Shown here in pieces: positions 7,090-13,528 of a DNA stretch of 13,621 bases. This DNA comes from Gammaproteobacteria bacterium RIFCSPHIGHO2_12_FULL_45_12 (GTDB lineage: Bacteria > Pseudomonadota > Gammaproteobacteria > DSM-16500). Position 1 is the first letter of the stretch; each line of letters opens with the position of its first letter. Where the stretch lies: NCBI GenBank assembly GCA_001801665.1, contig MGYH01000003.1:1-13621 (forward strand). Reading direction: 5' to 3'. The translations under genes and the position numbers were made by a program. The notes beneath the pieces are model-generated. The model saw only the letters and a list, made by a program, of their open reading frames with translations. It was not told the DNA's origin and did not search any database.

Positions 7090-7107
7090 AGGCGTCTCTT
7101 TCAGGTT

Positions 7108-7180
<73 letters not shown>

Positions 7181-7303
7181 TAGCAATGTCATCTTTTCAA
7201 CGGATTTTACGATAACTTCTTGGCACTTTAATCTTGAGATCCTCCTGAATGATCTTTTGAAGATTATTCACTACCCGAGCTAATCCGCTAGAAAAACCGG
7301 CGA

Positions 7304-7362
7304 CGAAGCAATCCAGAGTGTATGCAATATAATGATTTTTGACGACCTTCTGGATTGCTTCG
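7304..7362. repeat. 14-bp perfect inverted repeat, CGAAGCAATCCAGA type
   Basis: CGAAGCAATCCAGA (7304-7317) and its exact reverse complement (7349-7362) flank a 31-base AT-rich loop. On the minus strand, TTGCGAGG upstream of GCGAAGCAATCCAG resembles a dispersed palindromic repeat style (TTGCGAGG...CGAAGCAATCCAG) that I remember from many bacterial genomes. Only one copy is in this window. Confidence 0.7.
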
Positions 7363-7394
7363 CCCAAAAAGCGGCCTCGCAACGACAAATTATG

Positions 7395-7423
7395 CAACAA
7401 AGCCTAAGTTTTCGGGCTTGTTG
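7395..7423. repeat. Small imperfect hairpin
   Basis: CAACAA-A-GCC (7395-7404) can pair with GGC-TTGTTG (7415-7423) with one bulged A and a ten-base loop. There is no following T-run on either strand, so a terminator role is not supported. Confidence 0.4.
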
Positions 7424-7430
7424 TATCACT

Positions 7431-7519
7431 CCAAATTTGGTGGATTACGACGCTAAAAGCGCGTCTAATCCACCCTACATTTTCATTCATGTCAAGGCAA
7501 TGTAATCCGCCAAATTTGG
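7431..7519. repeat. 89-base nested palindromic element with 18-bp terminal inverted repeats
   Basis: The ends CCAAATTTGGTGGATTAC (7431-7448) and GTAATCCGCCAAATTTGG (7502-7519) are reverse complements at 17 of 18 positions. The left end can instead fold locally: GGTGGATTA-c-GACGC (7439-7453) pairs with GCGTC-TAATCCACC (7461-7474), with one bulged C and a seven-base loop. The two foldings exclude each other. The 10-mer CCAAATTTGG at each tip is itself a palindrome. This looks like a REP or MITE-type dispersed repeat; no target-site duplication was found and no second copy is in the window. Confidence 0.7.
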
Positions 7520-7594
7520 CATCAAAATGTGTCACATTTGATTTATCCAACAACACCTAACCCATGGTTTTCCAAAACCGCTGTCATGCTCGCG

Positions 7595-7621
7595 CAGGCG
7601 GGCAACCCTAAACGCCGCCTG
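7595..7621 (-). terminator. Possible weak terminator hairpin after cfa
   Basis: On the minus strand, seven bases after the cfa stop, CAGGCGG (7621-7615) pairs with CCGCCTG (7601-7595) around a 13-base loop. The stem is GC-rich but no U-run follows directly; a GGTTTT-containing hairpin lies about 20 bases further. It may slow or stabilise the transcript end more than terminate it. Confidence 0.3.
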
Positions 7622-7628
7622 ACCGCAT

Positions 7629-8750
7629 CTATCGCAAGGATTGATAGCCGCCTCGCAATCCTTGTCGGGAAAATATTATTTGCCATAATTGCAATTGACG
7701 CGCCCTAAATGAACCGGCAGAACCTAATAAATAAAATTGCCACATGCGATAAAAACGGTCATCGTATTGCTGTTTTAATTCATCCCAATGCTGTCTAAAA
7801 TTTTTATCCCAGGCCATTAGCGTTTTATCGTAATCCGCTCCAAAATTTTGCCAATCTTCCATGACAAACAAGCCTTCAATTGATTTTCCAATTTGCGCGA
7901 TTGACGGGAGCATGCCGTTAGGAAAAATATACTTCTCTATCCACCTATTTGTTGAAACACTGCTAGTTAAACTGCCAATGGTATGAAGTAGGAACAAACC
8001 ATCTTCTTTAAGTACCTGATGAACAACCTTCATATACGTCTGGTAATTCAACTGACCAACGTGTTCAAACATGCCAAGCGAGACAACCCGATCAAACTGA
8101 CCGCTAATATGGCGATAATCCTGCAGTACAATTTCAACGGGCAACCCTTCGCAATTTTTTCTGGCATAGTGACATTGCTCTTTTGAGATGGTAACACCCA
8201 CAATACTGACATCATAACGTTCTGCCAGATATTTTGCTAACGCACCAAAACCACAGCCAATATCAAGCACACGCATGCCTGACCTTAACATCAATTTTTT
8301 AGCCACCAATTCAAGTTTGTCTAATTGGGCTTGCTCTAAATCGCGCGCTGTTTTCCAATAGCCGCAAGTATAATTCATGCGTGAATCGAGCATGCATTCA
8401 AACAGGTGATTGCCAATATCATAATGCTTTTCACCCACCTGAAAAGCACGCCGCTGATTTTGATAGTTAACAATCTGATATAACATTAACTTAAGACGCA
8501 TCCAGAGGGTCACTTGAACTTTGGCTTCAAGATCGGCTGAAATAACCTGCTCAATGAATTGATCCAGCCGCTGACAGTCCCACCAGTGATCCATATAAGC
8601 CTCGCCCAGCCCAAGTGCTCCCTGATTGAGAACGCGCTGATAAAATGCCTGGTTATGAATTTGAATATCCCAGGGGTTGTCACCATCTACCTGAACACCC
8701 GCCGCATTTAAAAGCTGTACGCCACGCAATTCCAGAGCATTCATGCTCAT
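7629..8750 (-). CDS. cfa: Cyclopropane-fatty-acyl-phospholipid synthase (Cfa)
   Basis: Cfa adds a methylene from S-adenosylmethionine across double bonds of membrane phospholipid acyl chains, hardening the membrane against acid and stationary-phase stress. The 373-residue protein carries the N-terminal lipid-binding part with GEAYMDHWWDC at 49-59, GEKHYDIGNHLF at 106-117, the SAM motif VLDIGCGFGALAKY at 161-174, and the active-site set Cys129 (NYTCGYW), Glu229 (MFEHVG), His256 (LHTIG) and Tyr307, equivalent to E. coli Cys139, Glu239, His266 and Tyr317. Length fits the family. GGAG at 8760-8757 precedes the ATG at 8750; Met3 is a less likely alternative. It lies 61 bases downstream of the GT2 gene on the same strand and could be co-transcribed with it. 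Confidence 0.96.
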   Translation of the reverse strand: MSMNALELRGVQLLNAAGVQVDGDNPWDIQIHNQAFYQRVLNQGALGLGEAYMDHWWDCQRLDQFIEQVISADLEAKVQVTLWMRLKLMLYQIVNYQNQRRAFQVGEKHYDIGNHLFECMLDSRMNYTCGYWKTARDLEQAQLDKLELVAKKLMLRSGMRVLDIGCGFGALAKYLAERYDVSIVGVTISKEQCHYARKNCEGLPVEIVLQDYRHISGQFDRVVSLGMFEHVGQLNYQTYMKVVHQVLKEDGLFLLHTIGSLTSSVSTNRWIEKYIFPNGMLPSIAQIGKSIEGLFVMEDWQNFGADYDKTLMAWDKNFRQHWDELKQQYDDRFYRMWQFYLLGSAGSFRARQLQLWQIIFSRQGLRGGYQSLR

Positions 8751-8811
8751 GCTGCTTCTCCGTCCATGTTATGCCGGTTGATAGTTATTATAAGAAAAAT
8801 AAACGCCCTGT

Positions 8812-9558
8812 CTAGCCTTGCTCACGCCGACTTGATTGCGCCCACTGAAACCACATCAACACCATCACATGACGCAAATAATCAAACAACACGTTAGCAT
8901 TCAACTTACTCTTTCCATGGCGGCGTTCTGAAAAATAAATGGGAACCTCTCGAATTTCCTGGCAACCACACTTTATCATGATCTCCAAACCAATTTTCCA
9001 GCCAATGGGTTTTAATGGCTGCCCCGAGAGCACCGTTGCTTTTCGAATAGCAAGAAACCCTGACAAAGGGTCTCTCGCCTTGACACCCAGCAAACCACGC
9101 GCGAGGAGCGCGGCCAACTTTGACGTCCACCGTCGCATCAAAGGCCACTCACGGTCTGTGCCGCCACCTTTAACATAGCGTGAACCAATCACCAATGAAG
9201 TCTCCGGGTTATCAAGCAATGCCAGCAACGCCGGTATTTTTTTGGCCGGATGACTGCCATCTGCATCCATCGTCACAATGCAGGCATAGCTTGATTGCTG
9301 AATGCCCTCTATAACCGCCCCACTCAAATCTCGCCCATGATGCCGCACTATCAGTTTCAACCAGGGATAAATAACGCTCCACTGTTTAACCAGCAAGTCT
9401 GTTCCATCCTGGCTATTATCATCCACCAACAACACTTCAAATGATCGGCCTTCAAAATCAACGCTCTCAATTTGCCGCATCAAATCGGGCAAATTTTTTG
9501 CCTCTTGATAAGTGGGGATGACAATACTGACACCCGCATGACACTGATTCGCCTTCAT
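8812..9558 (-). CDS. Family 2 glycosyltransferase, polyprenyl-phosphate mannose/glucose synthase-like
   Basis: This 248-residue single-domain GT2 resembles dolichyl/polyprenyl-phosphate mannose synthases, which move a sugar from a nucleotide donor to a polyprenyl phosphate at the cytoplasmic face. Visible marks are SIVIPTYQEAKNLPDLM at 11-27, VDDNSQDGT at 45-53, the metal-binding DADGSHP at 98-104, GSRYVKGGG at 125-133 and SGFLAIRK at 166-173. There is no C-terminal membrane domain, as in the short soluble DPM1 type. I chose the ATG at 9558: AGAGGTG lies nine bases upstream and the fold starts ten residues in. The frame stays open to 9657 but the extra residues are Cys/Trp-rich and unlike the family. 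It is divergent from the GT-C-like protein at 9748, the kind of enzyme that consumes lipid-linked sugars. Donor sugar is not determinable. Confidence 0.87.
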   Translation of the reverse strand: MKANQCHAGVSIVIPTYQEAKNLPDLMRQIESVDFEGRSFEVLLVDDNSQDGTDLLVKQWSVIYPWLKLIVRHHGRDLSGAVIEGIQQSSYACIVTMDADGSHPAKKIPALLALLDNPETSLVIGSRYVKGGGTDREWPLMRRWTSKLAALLARGLLGVKARDPLSGFLAIRKATVLSGQPLKPIGWKIGLEIMIKCGCQEIREVPIYFSERRHGKSKLNANVLFDYLRHVMVLMWFQWAQSSRREQG

Positions 9559-9691
9559 TTGACCCGTCACCTCTGACTGCATTAAATTCACTTTAAGCCA
9601 TCCGTGACATGAACACAACCAACGCCATGACTTGCATCTTGACCACTCATCATGCAAGCTGTTTTTGATTCAAGCAACGATAAACAGCCCC

Positions 9692-9745
9692 CAGCAATTC
9701 CCGCTTTACACATCGCGATGGGGGACTCCAAAGGGGGAGATCGCT
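9692..9745 (+). mobile_element. MITE-like element, copy B (left-end fragment)
   Basis: These 54 bases align without gaps to copy A 1682-1735 at about 48 of 54 positions, beginning with the terminal repeat CAGCAATTCCCGCT. The match stops abruptly at 9745; the remaining 92 bases and the right terminus are gone. No duplication can be tested. The fragment ends two bases before the likely ATG of the GT-C-like gene and supplies its Shine-Dalgarno. Confidence 0.82.
9733..9739 (+). promoter_or_regulatory. Shine-Dalgarno of the GT-C-like gene, lying inside MITE copy B
   Basis: GGGGGAG lies eight bases before the ATG at 9748 and can pair with the 3' end of 16S rRNA. It is part of the repeat and is also present in copy A. 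This site decides the start: an upstream in-frame ATG at 9652 would add 32 residues, half of them translated repeat, ahead of a natural membrane-entering N-terminus. Confidence 0.65.
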
Positions 9746-9747
9746 TC

Positions 9748-11592
9748 ATGTTGTCATCTGGCCTGAAAAATTGCCTGCTTTATTGTCTTATTTTATCGAT
9801 CGTCTTGCTGGTAAACTTGCCTGTCATTCATTTCAACATGATGTATCCCGAACAGCCGACCATTTATCTGGCCAATCAAACCATCACCCATCTTAGCGAC
9901 CTGCTTCGACTCTATTTACACCCACAGTGGCTTCACCCAAACGTTGGGTTCTTCAGACCGTCTGGGCATTTTTTAATCTACCAAATACTCGCCCCCTTTT
10001 TAGGCTGGCAAAACACGCAAGCTTTTTTGGTGGTTAGCTTCATGTTTCTGGCTGGCATTGGGTTTTTTCTTCTTAAACTGTACCGTCTCTTATTTCCAGG
10101 TTACCAATGGGGGGCTTATATCGCGTTCAGCCTATATCTCATGCACCCTTCCTTAAGCCTGGCACGCCTGACATTAATGCACTTTGAATTTTCCTATGTC
10201 TTTTTTATCATGGTATCGCTCTATTGCCTCGCGCTTTTCTGCGAAAAAAATAATGGCGCCGCAACGACTTTCCGTCACCTCTCCCTGTTTCTGTTTTCCT
10301 TATTTTTTTATGCGCTTGCCTGCACCTTTAAAGAGCCCGCCCTGATGCTTGGGCCCGTCATGATTGGCTATCTTTGGCTAAACCGTCAACGCCACCCGCG
10401 ATTAATTGGTAGCATCATGCTTCTCAGCATCGGCTTGGGATTTTATATTACCGCCGCCTGGCCCAGCCTCACACACACGCCAAGGCCCATCAATCTGTAC
10501 AATGCGCTTGGCACCATCAACGCTTTTCTAAAAGATATTTTTGGACTCACTCATACGCTTATTCCTCAAGGTGGATTACCTTTCCCTCATTCAGGATGGA
10601 GCGCCATTCAATTCCCCTTATTGTCCAAGGTCATCATGCTATCAGGTGGCCTCATCACGTTATTAAGCACTTCGCTCATATTATTTCAACGTCACCCTCC
10701 AAACCGCCGCCCACTTTTGTTTCTCTATGTTGCCGCCATCAGTTTTGAAATCATCCCCATACTTTGGGGGATTGGCGCGCCGTGGCACCACAGCTTAACC
10801 TTGTTGTTTCTTTGCATTATCATGGGATTCTCTGCGGAGCAATTATTAAGAATGGCACAGGGATACCACTGGCTCATCCCCTCGACTTGCATTGGCACAG
10901 CGCTTGCCATTGCCATGACTACCCTTCCCATGAACCAGCAAAACATTCAAAAATATGTCTCTCAAGAAGACGGCTTTCTGGGTATGGCATTAAACCGTAA
11001 TGCGGTGCAACACCCCCCTGACATCAAACAGAAACTTAATTCAGACAGCCTCATTGTAGTGGAAGACAGCCGTTTACATAATGATTACTTTTTGGGAAAC
11101 AGCGCCTATCCCTTATTATTATTTCTTGATAAAGCGGATTATCTTACCTTTAAAAAACGCCAGCAACATTACATGATGCGTTTTGACTTAACGTATAGCG
11201 GCACGCTGTTCAGATACGCTTACAACATGCCTTCATTGCACGAAGAAGTTTACCCTTTTAACCTTGAAGCCATGAATGAGATACCGAATGAAATTATTTA
11301 TAACTGGCTTAAACATGCCAACAACATTTTCTGTCTTGGCTATGATGAAAAAGGCAATTGGCATGACAAAACAATGGCTTTCAAACAGCAGTTATCCAAC
11401 CTCCAAGCCAAACGTCACTTAACAGTAAAAAATTATCGCCCCGCCGGACGTCACGCCCAAGCGAGTCACCTTCTGTTCTCAAGCACACTGAATGTTCCAG
11501 ACCAGCAGCTTTGCGAGTTTACTTGCGATCAATCCGCCGCCTGTCAACGCTTTATTTATAAAAATTTCAGTTGCCAGTTTTACGGCCGATAA
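9748..11592 (+). CDS. Large polytopic membrane protein, GT-C glycosyltransferase-like, with C-terminal cysteine cluster
   Basis: The 614-residue product has about 11-12 hydrophobic segments in residues 8-390, then a soluble region of about 220 residues. After the first membrane helix, a loop with HPNVGFFRPSG (63-73) carries an FRP motif reminiscent of GT-C transferases such as the TMTC type (YRPL/FRPL), which use polyprenyl-phosphate sugars in the periplasm. The divergent GT2 next door could make such a donor. The last 26 residues hold Cys589, Cys593, Cys599 and Cys609 in a C-x3-C-x5-C-x9-C pattern with QRFIY, like a minimal PAN/Apple motif, suggesting disulfides outside the cytoplasm. The start at 9748 uses a Shine-Dalgarno within MITE copy B; the frame is open to an ATG at 9652, adding a repeat-derived peptide. 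The fold class is an inference from topology and one motif. It could be another polytopic envelope protein. No orthologous gene name is recognised. Confidence 0.7.
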   Translation: MLSSGLKNCLLYCLILSIVLLVNLPVIHFNMMYPEQPTIYLANQTITHLSDLLRLYLHPQWLHPNVGFFRPSGHFLIYQILAPFLGWQNTQAFLVVSFMFLAGIGFFLLKLYRLLFPGYQWGAYIAFSLYLMHPSLSLARLTLMHFEFSYVFFIMVSLYCLALFCEKNNGAATTFRHLSLFLFSLFFYALACTFKEPALMLGPVMIGYLWLNRQRHPRLIGSIMLLSIGLGFYITAAWPSLTHTPRPINLYNALGTINAFLKDIFGLTHTLIPQGGLPFPHSGWSAIQFPLLSKVIMLSGGLITLLSTSLILFQRHPPNRRPLLFLYVAAISFEIIPILWGIGAPWHHSLTLLFLCIIMGFSAEQLLRMAQGYHWLIPSTCIGTALAIAMTTLPMNQQNIQKYVSQEDGFLGMALNRNAVQHPPDIKQKLNSDSLIVVEDSRLHNDYFLGNSAYPLLLFLDKADYLTFKKRQQHYMMRFDLTYSGTLFRYAYNMPSLHEEVYPFNLEAMNEIPNEIIYNWLKHANNIFCLGYDEKGNWHDKTMAFKQQLSNLQAKRHLTVKNYRPAGRHAQASHLLFSSTLNVPDQQLCEFTCDQSAACQRFIYKNFSCQFYGR

Positions 11593-11635
11593 AACACAGG
11601 TCGATACGCATGCCCTGATGACCTAGGGCTGTCGG

Positions 11636-11700
11636 ATTAAAAATCCTGCTTAGAAGGCCTTCCCCCGGCGGGGGAAGGCCTTCTAAGCAGGATTTTTAAT
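11636..11700. terminator. Perfect 65-base palindrome, probable bidirectional terminator
   Basis: Two exact 31-base arms flank the 3-base centre GGC. Reading the plus strand, an A5 run opens the palindrome (11639-11643) and a T5 run closes it (11693-11697), the layout of a bidirectional intrinsic terminator. It begins 44 bases after the GT-C-like stop. The arms are far longer than a normal terminator stem and contain no mismatch, implying recent origin or strong selection. A smaller hairpin, GCCCT-AGGGC (11612-11629), precedes it. No other copy lies in the window. Confidence 0.65.
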
Positions 11701-11802
11701 GCGTGAGCCTTGGCTGATGACCCTCTTGACGACACCCACTGGCTAGATAACAATGTTAATGGAATAAACGGAATGACACTGTCACGCGCCCAAGGAGTTA
11801 AG

Positions 11803-12609
11803 ATGCCAACCCCTTTAAAAACTGTACGCCTCAGTCTTCTTTGCTGCAGCGCGCTCTACCTGTCCCTGACCAGCCCGACCCTCTTTGCCGCTGAAAATAA
11901 CTGGACAGTTCAAGTGGCCCCTTATCTCTGGGCAATCAGCATGAACGGCACCGTGGGTGTTGGCAATCGTCGTACGCACGTCGATCAATCTTTCAGTAAA
12001 ATCATGCAAGAAATGAGTTGGGGCGGCATGCTCTGGCTTGATGCCAACAAGGGAAAATGGGGGGCATTCCTTAACACGATGTATGCCGATCTGAAAAGTG
12101 GGGCACATGAAGGCCCACTGTCTGTGAACGCCACCAACCACTTCGGCATTTTCAGTGCTGGCATCTCCTATCTCGCCTATCAAACCTGTTTGACCTATTC
12201 CTGTTCCAGCGAGGCAGTGAGTCGCCTCACCCTTGAGCCTTATGCCGGATTTCGTTTCACCTTAAACGATACAACCATCAAGGCAAGCATTCCAGGCTTA
12301 ACCTTACAAAACACTAAAAATGAAAACTGGACCGATCCCATTGTTGGCGCGCGAGTACGTTACACCCTCACTAGGGCATGGTCTGTTTTAATGGCGGGTG
12401 ATATTGGCGGGGTGAATACCAGCTCACAATATAGTTACAATGTCACCGGATTGCTCGGCTACCAGCCGCAATTAAGGTGGACGAACACCACTTTTTATCT
12501 GGGCTACCGCTGGTTAGACCAACATTACATTAACGGTAGTGGCAGCAACTATTTTAACTGGAATATGAAATTGGCAGGACCCCTGATTGGTATCATGATC
12601 ACGATTTAG
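11803..12609 (+). CDS. Probable outer-membrane beta-barrel protein (family not named)
   Basis: A 268-residue exported protein. Residues 1-29 form a signal peptide (Lys6, Arg9, hydrophobic 10-22, cleavage near TLFA/AENN). The mature part is made of alternating-residue strands rich in Trp, Tyr and Thr, e.g. WTVQVAPYLWAISMNGTVGV near the start and WTNTTFYLGYRWLDQHY near the end, which is the look of an 8-12 strand outer-membrane barrel. It resembles a widespread uncharacterised family opening with YLW-G--GTVGVG. Two cysteines in YQTCLTYSC could form a disulfide. AGGAG at 11793-11797 precedes the ATG at 11803. The frame extends upstream to 11710, but that would bury the signal peptide. A weak -35, TTGACG (11726-11731), has no good -10 partner. 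Its stop overlaps the convergent gene. No function can be given. Confidence 0.8.
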   Translation: MPTPLKTVRLSLLCCSALYLSLTSPTLFAAENNWTVQVAPYLWAISMNGTVGVGNRRTHVDQSFSKIMQEMSWGGMLWLDANKGKWGAFLNTMYADLKSGAHEGPLSVNATNHFGIFSAGISYLAYQTCLTYSCSSEAVSRLTLEPYAGFRFTLNDTTIKASIPGLTLQNTKNENWTDPIVGARVRYTLTRAWSVLMAGDIGGVNTSSQYSYNVTGLLGYQPQLRWTNTTFYLGYRWLDQHYINGSGSNYFNWNMKLAGPLIGIMITI

Positions 12610-13429
12610 CAGAAGCCTCGGGGAACAGTAAGGTCACATTAAGCTGACATTGCCAATTTGGACCAAATTGTCTAGGCGTTTTGACATTGTCATACGCTTG
12701 GAGTGAAACATTTAACGGCTGTTTGCCAACTTCAAATACCCGACCCACACCCGCACCCAATGGGACTGTCCAGCGATTGGCCGAGTCTGCCTGCCAATCG
12801 GCGGTCACAATCGGCTGCGTGGTGACAAACCAGCCATGTGAAAAATTATAGTTAATAAAATATTGCAAACTATATTGGTTCACGTTTGGGCGGTTAGACT
12901 GCCCCCCAAACGACCAGACATTTGACATTAAAAAACCCACAACCCATTGCCCTGGCATGGTTAACACCACAAAGGAAGGCCCGGCACTATATTTCCCCTG
13001 ACCCAATTGTGAGTGCGTGGCTGTTGGCAACACAAGCGCGGGCCCAACACCCCAAATAAGGGGGCCAGGCTTGGCCGGTGTGAGAAACAGGGTGGGATTA
13101 AGATCACCCAAGCCCGTCAAATAAGGACGCGCTGGCAACAAGTTGGGCTGATGAATAAGGGGCACAATGGTGCGTACAATCAAATTCCAGTCGGCATTTA
13201 ACGTGAAGGGCACCACCGGTTTCACATCCAGAATATATTGCGTCTGACGATTTGGCCCATAGCCATGGTTAAAATTATTGTTAAAAGGCACACTGACCAA
13301 TTTCTCAACGGGGTTTTGTGATGCTTTTGCCAAGTCAGTCACGCTATCCGCAAAACTTAGCCGCGACCAAAAAAATCCAAACAACACGAAAAAAAACAAT
13401 TTTGATACAGCCATGAGGGGTACGCGCAT
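12599..13429 (-). CDS. Porin-like outer-membrane protein of the family often mislabelled neuromedin U
   Basis: A 276-residue exported protein with a signal peptide (hydrophobic residues 10-20, cleavage near LSFA/DS). The mature part has the conserved text of a proteobacterial family often annotated neuromedin U or transporter: LVSVPFNNNFNHGYGPN, TQYILDVKPVVPF, ADWNLIVRTIVPLI, GLGDLNPTLFLTPAKPG, LIWGVGPALVLPTAT and WTVPLGAGVGRVF. The strand pattern suggests a beta barrel related to aromatic-compound (MetA-like) channels. Function and substrate are unknown; the eukaryotic hormone name is an annotation artefact. AAGGA on the minus strand (13439-13435) lies five bases before the ATG at 13429; a GTG one codon upstream is too close to it. 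The gene converges with the other barrel gene and overlaps it by 11 bases. MITE copy C lies about 100 bases upstream and may limit its promoter region. Confidence 0.85.
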   Translation of the reverse strand: MRVPLMAVSKLFFFVLFGFFWSRLSFADSVTDLAKASQNPVEKLVSVPFNNNFNHGYGPNRQTQYILDVKPVVPFTLNADWNLIVRTIVPLIHQPNLLPARPYLTGLGDLNPTLFLTPAKPGPLIWGVGPALVLPTATHSQLGQGKYSAGPSFVVLTMPGQWVVGFLMSNVWSFGGQSNRPNVNQYSLQYFINYNFSHGWFVTTQPIVTADWQADSANRWTVPLGAGVGRVFEVGKQPLNVSLQAYDNVKTPRQFGPNWQCQLNVTLLFPEASAKS

Positions 13430-13528
13430 CACTATCCTTAATGATGAAGTGGCTGAATGCTATACTAACACAGAAGAAGTTGCTTTTGTGCACTGACAAT
13501 CTGGAGAGTCGCCGTGAAGAGGATTTCA

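Larger units (their letters stand above)
7181..7628. other. 448-base gene-free stretch rich in inverted repeats
   Basis: Between tRNA-Phe and the end of cfa I find no recognisable gene. A 67-codon minus-strand frame (7197-7400) exists, but it passes through a repeat (7304-7362), resembles no family known to me and has no clear ribosome-binding site, so it may be chance or a relic. The stretch holds a 14-bp inverted repeat with a 31-base loop, a small hairpin (7395-7423), an 89-base nested palindromic element (7431-7519), a hairpin TCAAAATGTG-TCACATTTGA (7522-7541) and a 7-bp hairpin just beyond the cfa stop. No U-run terminator for the tRNA is evident. Confidence 0.65.

Noticed and set aside
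9559..9657. N-terminal extension of the GT2 protein up to an ATG at 9657
   Set aside because: The 33 extra residues are Cys/Trp-rich and unlike GT2 enzymes, overlap the divergent frame, and the ATG at 9558 has a better Shine-Dalgarno and the expected distance to the fold.
11710..11802. Longer start for the barrel protein at 11710
   Set aside because: It would place 31 residues before an obvious signal peptide; AGGAG sits six bases upstream of... the ATG at 11803, just five bases after the motif ends, which supports the shorter form.
12599..13429. Annotation of the porin-like protein as neuromedin U
   Set aside because: The name belongs to a vertebrate peptide hormone; the sequence shows a signal peptide and barrel-like strands of a bacterial envelope protein family.
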